This document shows positions 34,479 through 43,263 of a stretch of 64,000 nucleotides of DNA, in pieces. Within the stretch, counting starts at the first letter, position 1. The number at the start of each line of letters is the position of its first letter. Origin of the DNA: Lacrimispora xylanolytica. Its GTDB lineage: Bacteria > Bacillota > Clostridia > Lachnospirales > Lachnospiraceae. The position numbers were made by a program, and so were the translations under genes. The notes below the pieces were generated by a model, which saw only the letters and a list, made by a program, of their open reading frames with translations, searched no databases and was not told the origin of the DNA. Location: the NCBI RefSeq assembly GCF_026723765.1, contig NZ_CP113524.1, forward strand, positions 1,721,001 to 1,785,000, in the 5' to 3' direction.

Positions 34479-35040
34479 TTTTTTCTCCTCCTTGTTTGGG
34501 TGGGGTAACGATAAGAGCCAGGGAGTGCATCTTTCTTCCAGATTTTGCGGCTTGCTCCGGCATTCGGTAAGGAGCAATCAGTTCCCCAATTTGAATCATT
34601 AAAGTTTCTAACTCCTGAGAATTTACAGCAATGGGGCCGGTGGAAAAGCCGGAACCATCTTTTAGAATATCAATACCATCACGGGCGGTATAATCTGCGA
34701 ATTCCCTCATGAGAGCGGCGGAAAACTGAGCGAACAGACTCATATACACATCTCCCCGGTTTTCTTTCAGCAGACGGGGAATGTCCAGGTTTTCGTCCAT
34801 GTTTAGTGCATAGACCTTTTCCATTAATGCCCGTACCGGCCGTTCTTCCGCTATGATCAGAACTCCATGCTTGACCATCTTTCCCAGGTGACGATACAGA
34901 GACGCCTGGGAGATGTCGGTCAGCGTCAGGGCCAGCTCTTTTGCAGTAGCTGTTTTTCTTTCTTTTATCTCAAGAAGAATTCTTGAGTCGACGGGATCTA
35001 CGAAGCAGGATATCATATGTTTCATTATTTTTTTGTCCAT
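34471..35040 (-). CDS. Helix-turn-helix repressor of the ABC exporter (ArsR/PadR-like)
   Basis: 189 residues. The N-terminal winged helix (SRILLEIKERKTATAKELALTLTDISQASLYRHLGKMVKHGVLIIAEE) is of the ArsR/HTH_20 type. The C-terminal part is a helical ligand or dimer domain I do not recognise. It is first in the operon, overlapping the ATPase start by eight bases. An array of matching repeats covers its own promoter, indicating autorepression released by a substrate of the exporter (inference). The GGAGG ribosome site lies at 35046-35050. Confidence 0.85.
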   Translation of the reverse strand: MDKKIMKHMISCFVDPVDSRILLEIKERKTATAKELALTLTDISQASLYRHLGKMVKHGVLIIAEERPVRALMEKVYALNMDENLDIPRLLKENRGDVYMSLFAQFSAALMREFADYTARDGIDILKDGSGFSTGPIAVNSQELETLMIQIGELIAPYRMPEQAAKSGRKMHSLALIVTPPKQGGEKNE

Positions 35041-35061
35041 GTGTACCTCCTGATACTAGAA

Positions 35062-35110
35062 AATATTATCATCTGTAATAATATTATCATAGATGATAAT
35101 ATTGCAGCAA
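35062..35110 (-). promoter_or_regulatory. Operator array over the ABC-exporter promoter
   Basis: AATATTATCATCT (35062-35074) and its exact complement AGATGATAATATT (35091-35103) flank a third, direct copy AATATTATCAT (35080-35090). A leftward promoter TTGCTG (35110-35105), 16-bp spacer, GATAAT (35088-35083) lies inside the array, so a bound repressor would block it. Confidence 0.6.
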
Positions 35111-35426
35111 TGGTGATATTTGGATATAAGTTGTATTTTATTTTAAGTTCCTATCAATTTATATAATATGATTGATACAGTAGGCAAAGAAAAACCAGAA
35201 GATAACCTCTCTTATTTCGTGACCTCACAAGAAATGAGAACAGGCTTATTTCCAAAAATATCAATTTATATCATATTAATCACTTTTAAACGAGCAAATT
35301 TGCGATATAATTACCAGAAGTCTGAATCATTACCCCTTTTTACCAAAAATTTAACAGGTTTTTACTTAATAGGAAAATCCCAATTCTTTCCACTGGTAAA
35401 ATGGGAAATTCGGTGCTATCATATAA

Positions 35427-35455
35427 ATGTAACATAAACGTAACACAAATGTAAT
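35427..35455 (+). promoter_or_regulatory. Three GTAAY direct repeats at 11-bp spacing upstream of the CAP-protein gene
   Basis: GTAAC (35429), GTAAC (35440) and GTAAT (35451) recur at exactly one helical turn, just before the AGGAGG site. This spacing is typical of OmpR-type regulator sites. The rest of the 370-base gap (35104-35476) shows no convincing gene and no clear -35/-10 pair. Confidence 0.4.
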
Positions 35456-35476
35456 AATTCAAAGGAGGCAAATGAA

Positions 35477-36268
35477 TTGAGAAAATTAACAGCACTTGGA
35501 TTGATGACACTGACTTTAACAAGCATGATCCCATTAACGGCAAACGCAGCAGTGAGGTGTAATATCCCTTCATTCTCAGGAAGAAATGTAATTTCTATCA
35601 ATGGATTCTCCAATTCCGATGATTTAAAAACAAAATTACAGCAGATGGGTATTAATTGTAATAATATCAATATTAATGATATTAACAAGTATTTAAATAG
35701 CTGCCAGAACGGCGGAAATGGTACAAACACCAATACAAATACAAATACTAACACCAATACAAACACCAACACCAACACCAATACAAACACCAATACCAAC
35801 ACAAACACTAATACCAACACAAACACTAATACCAACACAAATACCAATACCAATACCAATACCAATACCAATACCAATACCAACACCACTAACAAGACTT
35901 ACACACAGCAGGTAGTTGATCTGGTAAATACAGAAAGAGCAAAAGAAGGTCTTGCACCTCTTACCATCGATCCAAGTGTTGAAAAGGCAGCTAGCGTAAG
36001 AGCCAATGAGATTCAGTCAAACTTTGACCACACTCGTCCTAACGGAAGTTCTTTCTCAAGCGCATTAAAAGAGCAGGGGGTAAATTTCCGTGGAGCAGGT
36101 GAGAACATTGCCTGGGGCCAGAGAACTCCTCAGGAAGTTGTAACTGCTTGGATGAACAGCCCGGGACATCGTGCAAATATCATGAATAAGAGCTTTACAC
36201 ATATCGGTGTAGGCAATACTCAAAACGGAAGCGGAACACAGTACTGGGTACAGCTGTTTACATATTAA
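35477..36268 (+). CDS. Secreted CAP/SCP-domain protein with a Thr-Asn repeat linker
   Basis: 263 residues: Sec signal peptide ending near ANA (about residue 24), a short domain of about 55 residues with two Cys, 27 Thr-Asn dipeptides (residues 83-136), then a C-terminal CAP/SCP (YkwD-like) domain with VNTERAKEGLAPL, GENIAWGQ, NSPGHRANIM and HIGVG. YkwD-type proteins are extracellular; their biochemical role is unsettled. The repeat probably forms an extended, possibly glycosylated cell-wall spacer. The start is TTG 35477, nine bases after AGGAGG. An ATG-AAT-TGA mini-ORF at 35472 overlaps this start. Confidence 0.9.
   Translation: MRKLTALGLMTLTLTSMIPLTANAAVRCNIPSFSGRNVISINGFSNSDDLKTKLQQMGINCNNININDINKYLNSCQNGGNGTNTNTNTNTNTNTNTNTNTNTNTNTNTNTNTNTNTNTNTNTNTNTNTNTNTNTNTTNKTYTQQVVDLVNTERAKEGLAPLTIDPSVEKAASVRANEIQSNFDHTRPNGSSFSSALKEQGVNFRGAGENIAWGQRTPQEVVTAWMNSPGHRANIMNKSFTHIGVGNTQNGSGTQYWVQLFTY
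35723..35884 (+). repeat. Hexanucleotide tandem repeat encoding (Thr-Asn)27
   Basis: 27 units of ACN-AAY in perfect 6-base phase (162 bases). Synonymous variation (ACA/ACC/ACT, AAC/AAT) is arranged in larger patterns of 12-24 bases. Copy-number change would keep the reading frame and alter linker length. Confidence 0.95.
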
Positions 36269-36311
36269 TATTTACTTTTCATTGCATTTTTAAAATTCCC
36301 AAAATCAAGAT

Positions 36312-36354
36312 CCTGGAATCTCTCATTTTTTGTCAGAGGTCCCAGGGTTTTTTA
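36312..36354 (+). terminator. Terminator of the CAP-protein gene
   Basis: CCTGGAATCTCT / AGAGGTCCCAGG imperfect stem with an 11-base loop followed by GTTTTTTATT. Confidence 0.75.
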
Positions 36355-36386
36355 TTGCCTCTAATTAGTAAGTGCATATAAACCCA

Positions 36387-36415
36387 TTGACAAAGTATGT
36401 TTTAAAAAGTAAAAT
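36387..36415 (+). promoter_or_regulatory. cysK promoter
   Basis: TTGACA (36387-36392), exact 17-bp spacer, TAAAAT (36410-36415), about 50 bases before the start codon. Confidence 0.75.
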
Positions 36416-36464
36416 TAGATTAGTAATTCTTTGAAATAATAGCAGCGTAAAGGAGACAAAACAT

Positions 36465-37397
36465 ATGGCAAAAATATATACTTCAGCGGATCAGCTTATT
36501 GGAAGAACTCCGCTTCTTGAATTATCTAATATAGAAAAAGAATTAGGCTTAAAGGCAAAGCTCTTAGGAAAGCTGGAATACTTTAATCCTGCCGGTTCTG
36601 TAAAGGATAGAATAGCCAAAGCAATGATCGATGATGCGGAGGCTGCCGGAATTTTAACTTCGGATTCTGTCATTATTGAACCAACTTCCGGGAATACTGG
36701 TATAGGACTTTCATCCGTGGCAGCAGCCAGAGGGTATCGGGTCATGATCGTTATGCCGGAGACCATGTCACTGGAACGGCGCACCTTGATGAAAGCTTAT
36801 GGGGCAGAACTGGTTCTTACTGAAGGTTCCAAGGGAATGAAAGGGGCCATTGCAAAAGCAGAGGAATTAGCGAAAGAAATTCCTAACAGCTTTATTCCCA
36901 GTCAGTTTAACAATATGTCTAATCCCCGGGTTCACAGAGAGACCACAGGTCCCGAAATATACGAAGACACGGACGGCAAGGTTGATATTTTTGTCGCTGG
37001 TGTTGGTACTGGCGGCACAGTTACCGGTGTGGGAGAGTATCTAAAATCCAAGAATCCATCGGTAAAAATTGTTGCGGTTGAACCTGCAACCTCTCCGGTA
37101 TTATCAACTGGAACAGCCGGTCCTCATAAGATTCAGGGAATCGGTGCTGGTTTTGTACCAAATGTTTTAAATACGGATATTTATGATGAAGTAATTCCGG
37201 TTGCCGATGGAGACGCCTTTGACACCGGTAGAAAAATTGGAAAAATGGAAGGAATCTTAGTAGGAATTTCTTCGGGCGCAGCTGTATGGGCTGCCATTCG
37301 TCTGGCACAGAGGCCAGAGAATGAGGGGAAGAATATTGTTGTGCTTCTTCCCGACACAGGTGATCGTTATTTATCAACAAGTATGTTTGCTGATTGA
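36465..37397 (+). CDS. cysK: Cysteine synthase A (O-acetylserine sulfhydrylase)
   Basis: 310 residues, PLP-dependent. Catalytic Lys lies in [11 protein letters not shown] (Lys 47), the substrate loop is [10 protein letters not shown], the PLP phosphate-binding loop [10 protein letters not shown] and the C-terminal GISSGAA. It converts O-acetylserine and sulfide to cysteine in the cytoplasm. Length and motifs match CysK rather than CysM or cystathionine beta-synthase. It has its own promoter and no cysE beside it. AAGGAGAC precedes the ATG. The cysteine importer lies 12 kb downstream, so both routes to cysteine are represented in this window. Confidence 0.95.
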   Translation: MAKIYTSADQLIGRTPLLELSNIEKELGLKAKLLGKLEYFNPAGSVKDRIAKAMIDDAEAAGILTSDSVIIEPTSGNTGIGLSSVAAARGYRVMIVMPETMSLERRTLMKAYGAELVLTEGSKGMKGAIAKAEELAKEIPNSFIPSQFNNMSNPRVHRETTGPEIYEDTDGKVDIFVAGVGTGGTVTGVGEYLKSKNPSVKIVAVEPATSPVLSTGTAGPHKIQGIGAGFVPNVLNTDIYDEVIPVADGDAFDTGRKIGKMEGILVGISSGAAVWAAIRLAQRPENEGKNIVVLLPDTGDRYLSTSMFAD

Positions 37398-37436
37398 TTT
37401 TTGTCAGAATATAGGGGTACGATCAAGAATGATACT

Positions 37437-37466
37437 TGACAATGAATTTCAGTTTTAATTATAATA
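37437..37466 (+). promoter_or_regulatory. Promoter of the FMN reductase/pirin operon
   Basis: TTGACA (37437-37442), 18-bp spacer, TATAAT (37461-37466). An imperfect inverted repeat (AATTCCTTT...AAAAGGATT, about 37471-37495) follows the predicted start and may be an operator. Confidence 0.7.
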
Positions 37467-37573
37467 AGACTAATTCCTTTATCATGAAAAGGATTACTGC
37501 CCCATACTGATTGTAAAGAGCAGATTTACAGAGAACGGGTCAGTTCAAATAAAATAAGATGGGAGAACTAATT

Positions 37574-38137
37574 ATGAGTACAAAAAAGATTGGTGTTATT
37601 GTCGGAAGCCTTAGGAGAGATTCATTTAGCCTTGCGGTAGCAAAGGCAGCAGTTTCAGTGGCTCCACAAGAGCTTTCCCTTAAATTTATCGAAATAGGTG
37701 ATTTACCAATGTTTAATCAGGACTTTGATGATGATGGAACCACTCCTGATTCCTGGGTCAGATTCCGTAACGAAATCAAAGAACTGGATGGAGTTATCTT
37801 TGTTACACCAGAATATAACCGTTCATTCCCGGCAGTACTTAAGAATGCCATTGATATCGCTTCCAGACCATACGGAAGTAATGCATGGGATGGAAAGGCA
37901 GGCGGTATCATCAGTGTAACTCCAGGAGGTCTTGGAGCCTTTGGTGCGAACCATCATTTACGTCAGCCAATGACATTTTTAAACGTTTTTATGCTGCAGC
38001 AGCCAGAAGCCTACATCAGCAATGTTGCTGACCAGTTAAATGATAAAGGCGAATTCGCAGACGAGAGCAGCCTGGAGTATTTAAAGAATTACATGGAGGC
38101 GTTTTCTCAGTGGGTAAATAAAGTATCTGCTTCCTAA
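37574..38137 (+). CDS. NADPH-dependent FMN reductase (flavodoxin fold)
   Basis: 187 residues from ATG 37574, chosen for the GGGAG site eight bases upstream (an ATG at 37559 overlaps that site). The flavodoxin-like family shows the FMN phosphate loop GSLRRDSFSLAV, TPEYNRSFPAVLKNAIDIASRP and a GGIISVTPGG loop, as in ChrR/YieF/azoreductase-type quinone reductases. It reduces quinones, azo compounds or metals using NAD(P)H, a protective role against electrophiles. The pirin gene follows 27 bases later, a common redox-stress pairing. Confidence 0.92.
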   Translation: MSTKKIGVIVGSLRRDSFSLAVAKAAVSVAPQELSLKFIEIGDLPMFNQDFDDDGTTPDSWVRFRNEIKELDGVIFVTPEYNRSFPAVLKNAIDIASRPYGSNAWDGKAGGIISVTPGGLGAFGANHHLRQPMTFLNVFMLQQPEAYISNVADQLNDKGEFADESSLEYLKNYMEAFSQWVNKVSAS

Positions 38138-38164
38138 TATATAGAAGTAAAAGGAGAAGAGAAA

Positions 38165-39001
38165 TTGAGCAGGCGAAATATCAAAAAGCAGATCCGTGGC
38201 CAGAGAGCCGTAGACGGAGCAGGTGTTCATATGGTACGTGTGTTGGGATATCATGATGTGAAGGAATTTGATCCATTTTTAATGATGGATTCCTTTGATT
38301 CTACTAATCCGGCCGATTATATAGCAGGTTTTCCCATGCACCCTCACAGAGGAATTGAAACCGTTACTTATTTGATTTCCGGTCGAATGGACCATAAAGA
38401 CAGCCTTGGAAACAAGGGCACGATCAATTCCGGGGAATGCCAGTGGATGACAGCAGGCAGCGGAATTCTCCATGAGGAGATGCCTCAGCCATCAGAGAAG
38501 ATGCTGGGCCTGCAGCTTTGGCTTAACCTACCCCGGGAAGAAAAGATGGCGGATCCGGCGTATCTTCCTATTACAAAGGATATGATTCCAAGAGTACCAA
38601 GTGGAAATGCCACAGTGGGAGTACTATCTGGAAGCTTTCAGGGTGCAAAGGGGGTAACTCCAAAGCATATTCCTGCTACCATCTATGATGTAGAACTTCC
38701 AAAAGGAGAGGAAATCACCTTACCAACCAATTCCGAAGAAACCGTTTATATTTTCCTGATTCAGGGAGATGGCGTAGTTGAGGATCAGAACATTCCTGAA
38801 AAAACAGCCATTTTATTTGGGGAAGGAGATGAAATCACGGTGAAAGCCTCAATAAGCAGAGACCTTCGGTTCATTCTCTTTTCCGGCAGGCCGCTTCATG
38901 AACCCATTGCCTGGGGAGGGCCAATTGCCATGAATACCCAGGAAGAACTGGACCTGGCATTTGATGAGCTTCGCAGAGGAACATTTATCAAACACAAATA
39001 A
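38165..39001 (+). CDS. Pirin-family protein
   Basis: 278 residues, double cupin. Metal ligands are recognisable: HPHRG (two His, near residue 60) and the H-x-E of GILHEEM (near 104). The C-terminal pirin cupin contains FSGRPLHEPIAWGGPIAMN. Some pirins oxidise quercetin; others respond to redox state. The start is TTG 38165 after AAGGAGAAGAG. It is co-transcribed with the FMN reductase and followed by a strong terminator. Confidence 0.93.
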   Translation: MSRRNIKKQIRGQRAVDGAGVHMVRVLGYHDVKEFDPFLMMDSFDSTNPADYIAGFPMHPHRGIETVTYLISGRMDHKDSLGNKGTINSGECQWMTAGSGILHEEMPQPSEKMLGLQLWLNLPREEKMADPAYLPITKDMIPRVPSGNATVGVLSGSFQGAKGVTPKHIPATIYDVELPKGEEITLPTNSEETVYIFLIQGDGVVEDQNIPEKTAILFGEGDEITVKASISRDLRFILFSGRPLHEPIAWGGPIAMNTQEELDLAFDELRRGTFIKHK

Positions 39002-39012
39002 TGAATCTTTGG

Positions 39013-39051
39013 CAGATCCACAGTTTTTTTATGAACTGTGGATCTGTTTTT
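39013..39051 (+). terminator. Strong terminator after pirin gene
   Basis: CAGATCCACAGTT / AACTGTGGATCTG perfect 13-bp stem, followed by five T. Confidence 0.93.
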
Positions 39052-39125
39052 ATGCATTTCTTCTTATCTTATTAATAGTCCTTGTTTTTCATTAAAATAT
39101 TGATAATAAAATGCAGGTTACTGTG

Positions 39126-39154
39126 TTGACTTGTTATTTTTTAAGTGCTATGCT
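39126..39154 (+). promoter_or_regulatory. Promoter of the first chemoreceptor gene
   Basis: TTGACT (39126-39131), 17-bp spacer, TATGCT (39149-39154). A leader of about 100 bases follows with no recognised structure. No convincing sigma-D (flagellar) promoter was found. Confidence 0.5.
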
Positions 39155-39264
39155 TAAATCGGTTACCCATAAATGGAGTATAACTGAAAGCCTCTGACTT
39201 AAAAATTCAAAAGCCGGTTCCTTCCTGATTATGCTTCATTTAGAAAAACATGGAGGATACAAAA

Positions 39265-41367
39265 GTGGAAAAAGAGTCAAAGAATGAAATACCCCAGAAC
39301 CTGAACGGCGCAGGTAAAACAGTCAATAAGCAACAATCAATAAAAAAGAATCTTTTAAGGGGCATTATAGGATTGGCAGTTGTCATTTCCGTTTTCTTCG
39401 GAATTGCAAATGCCATTGTTTTATATAATGATTCGAAAAACAACATGGAGACCCGTTTGATTGAAAATCGTAATGCATACTGCGTGGCGGTACAAAATGC
39501 CATCAATGTATACCGGTTCCAGGTTGAGTCCTTTGCACAGAACGAACTGATTACTGACGCATCAAGACCACAAATAGCAAGAAAACAGGTCATGGATGAG
39601 CTGGCAAAAAAGAATGGCTTTTTAGAGATTGCAGTTACGGATGCAAACGGAAAAGCAACCAATGGTGCCGATGTCAGTGATCGTGAGTATTTTAAGCAGG
39701 CAATGGCAGGAAATACATATTTGTCCTCCACCTTGGTAAGCACAGTGGATGGAAAAGTAATTATGATTATAGCGGCACCAATTACCAAGGGCGGTCAAAA
39801 GGGGATTGTCTATGCAAAACTGGACAGCAATACCTTTAGTGGGATGATTGATGATGTGTCTATAGGCAAATCCGGATACGGTTTTATCGTGGACAAGGAA
39901 GGAAAGTATCTGGCTCATCCTGATACCAGCATAGTCACCGACCAGGTAAATTACATAGAGAAGGCAAAAGAGGACTCTTCCTTTGCCCAATTAGCAAGCC
40001 TTATTAAGAAAATGACCTCTGGTAAGACAGGACTTGACACAGTTATGCATAAAGGTGCTAAGCAGGTTGTTGGCTATATGAGCATTCCAGGAACAGATGG
40101 CTGGTCTATCGCAGTTACTGCAAAGACTTCCGAGATGCTATCAAGCTTTTATACATCCATTGGAATCACCGTATTACTCTCAGCCTTATTTGTAATTCTT
40201 TCAGTTGTTATGGCATTTCGGATTGCCGGCCCCATTGTAAATCCGATCATCTCCTTGGTTCGGAGAATTGAAGATTTAGCTTTGGGCGACCTACATTCAG
40301 AAGTGCCCCAGGTGGATTCTGAAGATGAAATCGGAAAGCTATCCAAATCCTTTACAACCACAGTCAATAAGTTAAATGATTATATTCAGGAAATCTCCTA
40401 TGTTTTAAACAGTCTGGAGCAGGGAAATTGTACGGTAGAGACTGTTCAGGATTATACCGGTGACTTTACAGCAATCAGAGACGCTTTAAATAAGATTATC
40501 AACAATTTAAATTCAACCTTTACCAATATCAAAGGTGCATCCGATCAGGTAGCCAGCGGCGCGGATCAGGTTTCCAGCGCTTCTCAGGCACTGGCCTCTG
40601 GCGCCACAGAGCAGGCCTCCTCTGTAGAGGAGCTGAATGCCTCGATCACTGGTGTTGCGAATCAGGCGGAGGAGAATGTGGTTCACGTACAGAAGGCGAC
40701 AGAATACGTGGTTCAAGCTGATGAAGGAATCAAAGAAAGCAACGGCCGCATGAAGGAATTAAACTCTGCTATGGGTGAAATCAGCCAGTCTTCTGCTGAG
40801 ATTTCAACCATTACAAAGGTCATTGAAGACATTGCATTCCAGACTAATATTCTGGCACTTAACGCTGCAATTGAGGCAGCCAGGGCTGGAAGCGTAGGAA
40901 AAGGCTTTGCCGTGGTCGCAGATGAGGTTCGGAATCTGGCGGCCAAATCAGCCGAGGCTGCGAAAAAGACAGCAGAGCTTATCGACCATTCCGCGGCAAC
41001 CGTTTCCAAGGGAGAGAGGCTTGCAGAAGAGACCACCCAGATTCTAGTGGATGTAGCAGAGAAAGCCAGACTCGCCAACGAATCCATACAGCGGATTGAA
41101 AAAGCTTCCTATGACCAGGCCCAGTCCATTGAACAGATCAATCAGGGACTTTTCCAGGTGTCTGCAGTGGTTCAGACCAATGCAGCAACAGCAGAAGAGA
41201 GCTCTGCCTCCAGTGAAGAGCTTGCAGCTCAGGCGCTTATCCTTCAGCAGGAAGTGGAGAAGTTTACTTTAAAAGATACTCCGGCAGTATCTTACCAAAC
41301 GATGCAGCAGACAGATGATTATTTTGTTGATACACCAGAAGAAGCATTTGGTACCGGTAAGTATTAA
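39265..41367 (+). CDS. Methyl-accepting chemotaxis protein (Cache sensor), first of three
   Basis: 700 residues from GTG 39265, which has GGAGG eight bases upstream; ATG 39250 lacks such a site. Cytoplasmic N-tail, a transmembrane helix (about 30-55), an extracellular Cache sensor ([39 protein letters not shown]), a second helix (about 300-320), HAMP, and the signalling hairpin tip [23 protein letters not shown]...[25 protein letters not shown] that binds CheA/CheW. It relays attractant or repellent binding to the flagellar motor. The ligand is unknown. It lacks a C-terminal pentapeptide for CheR. Confidence 0.94.
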   Translation: MEKESKNEIPQNLNGAGKTVNKQQSIKKNLLRGIIGLAVVISVFFGIANAIVLYNDSKNNMETRLIENRNAYCVAVQNAINVYRFQVESFAQNELITDASRPQIARKQVMDELAKKNGFLEIAVTDANGKATNGADVSDREYFKQAMAGNTYLSSTLVSTVDGKVIMIIAAPITKGGQKGIVYAKLDSNTFSGMIDDVSIGKSGYGFIVDKEGKYLAHPDTSIVTDQVNYIEKAKEDSSFAQLASLIKKMTSGKTGLDTVMHKGAKQVVGYMSIPGTDGWSIAVTAKTSEMLSSFYTSIGITVLLSALFVILSVVMAFRIAGPIVNPIISLVRRIEDLALGDLHSEVPQVDSEDEIGKLSKSFTTTVNKLNDYIQEISYVLNSLEQGNCTVETVQDYTGDFTAIRDALNKIINNLNSTFTNIKGASDQVASGADQVSSASQALASGATEQASSVEELNASITGVANQAEENVVHVQKATEYVVQADEGIKESNGRMKELNSAMGEISQSSAEISTITKVIEDIAFQTNILALNAAIEAARAGSVGKGFAVVADEVRNLAAKSAEAAKKTAELIDHSAATVSKGERLAEETTQILVDVAEKARLANESIQRIEKASYDQAQSIEQINQGLFQVSAVVQTNAATAEESSASSEELAAQALILQQEVEKFTLKDTPAVSYQTMQQTDDYFVDTPEEAFGTGKY

Positions 41368-41394
41368 GATTTTTATATAGAAACCCTTAAAAGA

Positions 41395-41420
41395 TAGGCG
41401 GATTGTTTATAATCCGCCTA
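41395..41420 (+). terminator. Hairpin after chemoreceptor 1 (no U-tract)
   Basis: TAGGCGGATT / AATCCGCCTA perfect 10-bp stem with a 6-base loop. The following ATGCTATAAG lacks the U-run, so termination is doubtful and it may be an mRNA 3'-end stabiliser. Confidence 0.45.
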
Positions 41421-41449
41421 ATGCTATAAGTAAAAAGGAGAGTGGTGGC

Positions 41450-41962
41450 ATGAATTTACGATTGGTTCCATTGGATGAAAAGTATAAAAAACAATTATTT
41501 GATATGATGGAAGAATGGAGTGGGACAGGTGAGCAAATTGTACCCTATGCGATAAGACGATGTGATTATCATGATTTTGACAGTTATAGAGATAATTTAG
41601 AGAACAAAAATCCTACGCCTGCTACAGTGCCGGATACTACACTTTTTTGCTTAGATGAAGAAAGAGATATATTTGTTGGAGCGGTGAATATTCGTCATTA
41701 TTTAAACGATGCACTTCTGTTAAATGGCGGACACATTGGTGATGGAGTCAGACCCACGGAACGAAGAAAAGGTGTGGCAACCAAAATGATTGGTCTGGCA
41801 CTGCAGGAATGTAAGAAAATCGGGTTAGATCGAGTATTGATGGTATGTGACAAAAACAACATTGGCTCTTCTAAAAGTATACAGAACAATGGTGGTATTC
41901 TGGAAAACGAAATTCTGGTGGATGGAATTGTTGAGCAAAGATTTTGGATTGATCTTACATAA
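41450..41962 (+). CDS. GNAT N-acetyltransferase
   Basis: 170 residues. GNAT core: VNIRHYLNDALLLNGGHIGDGVRPTERRKGVATKMIGLALQECKKIGLDRVLMVCDKNNIGSSKSIQNNGGILENE, with RRKGVAT as the acetyl-CoA pyrophosphate loop. The family is that of predicted acetyltransferases of the YkkB/YjaB sort; substrate unknown. AAGGAGAG precedes the ATG. It follows the chemoreceptor gene by 80 bases in the same direction but its role there is unclear. About 120 bases without features separate it from the next, convergent gene. Confidence 0.9.
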   Translation: MNLRLVPLDEKYKKQLFDMMEEWSGTGEQIVPYAIRRCDYHDFDSYRDNLENKNPTPATVPDTTLFCLDEERDIFVGAVNIRHYLNDALLLNGGHIGDGVRPTERRKGVATKMIGLALQECKKIGLDRVLMVCDKNNIGSSKSIQNNGGILENEILVDGIVEQRFWIDLT

Positions 41963-42083
41963 ACGCAATACTCTTATATGGTAAACAGTTGCTTGAGCAA
42001 ATTGGATAAAAATATTATGCCTGTTTTTATTGATTCTTAGCTCCTGTATTTGTATATTTTATATCCCTACAAACTGGAATTTG

Positions 42084-42506
42084 TCATTTCAATAGTGCAA
42101 TTCCTAAAGCACACAATACCACACCAATAATCTTTTTAGCATCTATTGATTCTTTAAACAAAACAGCCCCTAAAATCAAAAGTAGACCTGCCAGAACAAT
42201 ATTTGCAAATACCGAAGCTTTACTCACTTCCCACCCTGTTCGATACATCAGCATATATCCTCCTTCCACGCCTATAATAATCAATCCAATGACAAGATTA
42301 AAAATATTAATGCTGTTCTTTTCATTAGCAAATATGGTGTTTTTAGTAATCAAGAAGAGAATCATGCTACCAATAAACGCCACTCCATAGGTTGCCACCA
42401 GTCCTATAAACGGATTGGTATTTCCTGGTAAATTTTTGCTTAGCAAGTGATAACAGAGATTACAAAAAATCACAAGTAATAGTGGAGCAATATATCCCAT
42501 ACTCAA
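42084..42506 (-). CDS. Small four-helix DMT/EamA-like transporter
   Basis: 140 residues with four hydrophobic helices, ending in GAVLFKESIDAKKIIGVVLCALGIALLK, the typical last helix of the drug/metabolite (EamA/SMR) superfamily. At this size it must dimerise, like half-length EamA or SMR proteins. Function could be export of a small amphiphile. The start is TTG 42506, ten bases after AAGGAG; ATG 42500 is an alternative at 16 bases. It directly follows the GNAT gene with one base between, so the two are co-expressed. Confidence 0.85.
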   Translation of the reverse strand: MSMGYIAPLLLVIFCNLCYHLLSKNLPGNTNPFIGLVATYGVAFIGSMILFLITKNTIFANEKNSINIFNLVIGLIIIGVEGGYMLMYRTGWEVSKASVFANIVLAGLLLILGAVLFKESIDAKKIIGVVLCALGIALLK

Positions 42507-42507
42507 A

Positions 42508-42927
42508 TTATCTCAACTCCTTCTTCATCCAAACATGTGGGCATCCTTCATCAACATGAACTTCGTCCATTGCAATATATCCATTTTTCTTATAAAACGC
42601 AGACACTCTGACTTGTGCAGATAAATGGGCCGTTTTCCCTTGCATTTTTACAATTTCTTGTTCTGCCATTTTAATCAATTCAGCTCCATAATTTTTCCCT
42701 CTAAATTTCTTTAAAACTGCAATACGTCCTATGACATGGCTTTGCCTTTCATCATTATAATAAAGCCTGCATGTAGCAACGGGAATAGATGATTCATATA
42801 TCAAAATATGTGTAGACATATCATCAATATCATCAAATTCGTTTTCAAATCCTTGCTCCTCAATAAACACGTTTCTGCGGATGTATTTTGCATCCTCTGG
42901 TAATTGTTCGTATACTTTAATATCCAT
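42508..42927 (-). CDS. GNAT N-acetyltransferase (ElaA-like)
   Basis: 139 residues: VRRNVFIEEQG-like RRNVFIEEQGFENEFDDIDD, ATCRLYYNDERQSHVIGRIAVLKKFRGKNYGAELIKMAEQEI (acetyl-CoA loop KFRGKNYG) and a C-terminal FYKKNGYIAMDEVHVDEGCPHVWMKK. This is the ElaA-type GNAT pattern. Substrate is unknown. It is the first gene of a two-gene leftward operon with a perfect-consensus promoter and a structured leader of about 130 bases. GGAAAGGAAG precedes the ATG. Confidence 0.9.
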   Translation of the reverse strand: MDIKVYEQLPEDAKYIRRNVFIEEQGFENEFDDIDDMSTHILIYESSIPVATCRLYYNDERQSHVIGRIAVLKKFRGKNYGAELIKMAEQEIVKMQGKTAHLSAQVRVSAFYKKNGYIAMDEVHVDEGCPHVWMKKELR

Positions 42928-42949
42928 ACTTCTTCCTTTCCAACAAAAT

Positions 42950-43013
42950 AGGCATCCAAGACTAAATCTTATAGTGTCGAAACACCGTACCTACGATTAA
43001 GTCTTGGATGCCT
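42950..43013 (-). promoter_or_regulatory. Long structured leader hairpin upstream of the ElaA-like GNAT gene
   Basis: AGGCATCCAAGACT-A-AATC and GATT-A-AGTCTTGGATGCCT form a 19-bp stem with one mismatch, enclosing an inner GTGT-CGAA-ACAC hairpin. On the minus strand the tail is TATTTTGTT, a weak U-tract, 15 bases before the GNAT ribosome site. It could be a leader terminator, an attenuator or a structured RNA element. A smaller palindrome (TCACTCACCC / GGTGATGAGTGA, 43019-43040) lies upstream. Confidence 0.5.
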
Positions 43014-43066
43014 TATAATCACTCACCCGGTGATGAGTGAAAGCGTTTATTTAATTTGTAAATCAG

Positions 43067-43095
43067 ATTATATTATAGTTCCAATGTTATGTCAA
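43067..43095 (-). promoter_or_regulatory. Consensus promoter of the GNAT/DMT operon
   Basis: On the minus strand TTGACA (43095-43090), 17-bp spacer, TATAAT (43072-43067). It lies outside the recombinase-bounded segment. The remaining sequence of the 580-base gap 42928-43508 holds the leader hairpin, the left inverted repeat with terminator, and the outward promoter. Confidence 0.8.
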
Positions 43096-43263
43096 GAAAG
43101 AAATTGTCTTGTCTTCTTGCATGGAGGTAATACGCCTGTAGAATATAGCGATTACGGCTGATTATTTAGTTTGTGCAGGAGACATGATGAAAGTTAATAT
43201 TGAAAAAACCTTATTTTTCCTATATTTTATAGGTTGGTCAAATAATATTGATAGGCACTAAAA

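Noticed and set aside
35168-35437. 89-codon open frame upstream of the CAP-protein gene.
   Set aside because: No ribosome site, composition like random A/T-rich sequence, and it overlaps the presumed promoter region.
35723-35884. Short tandem repeats that could suggest a CRISPR array or minisatellite.
   Set aside because: Units are 6 bases without spacers and lie in frame in a secreted protein; not a CRISPR.
35419-35895. Long minus-strand open frame of Val-Leu repeats opposite the CAP-protein gene.
   Set aside because: It is a mirror of the hexanucleotide repeat in the real gene, with no ribosome site and no family resemblance.
39161-39264. c-di-GMP riboswitch upstream of chemoreceptor 1.
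   Set aside because: The conserved GGGCAAACC / CGCAAAGC elements of class I and the class II core are not present.
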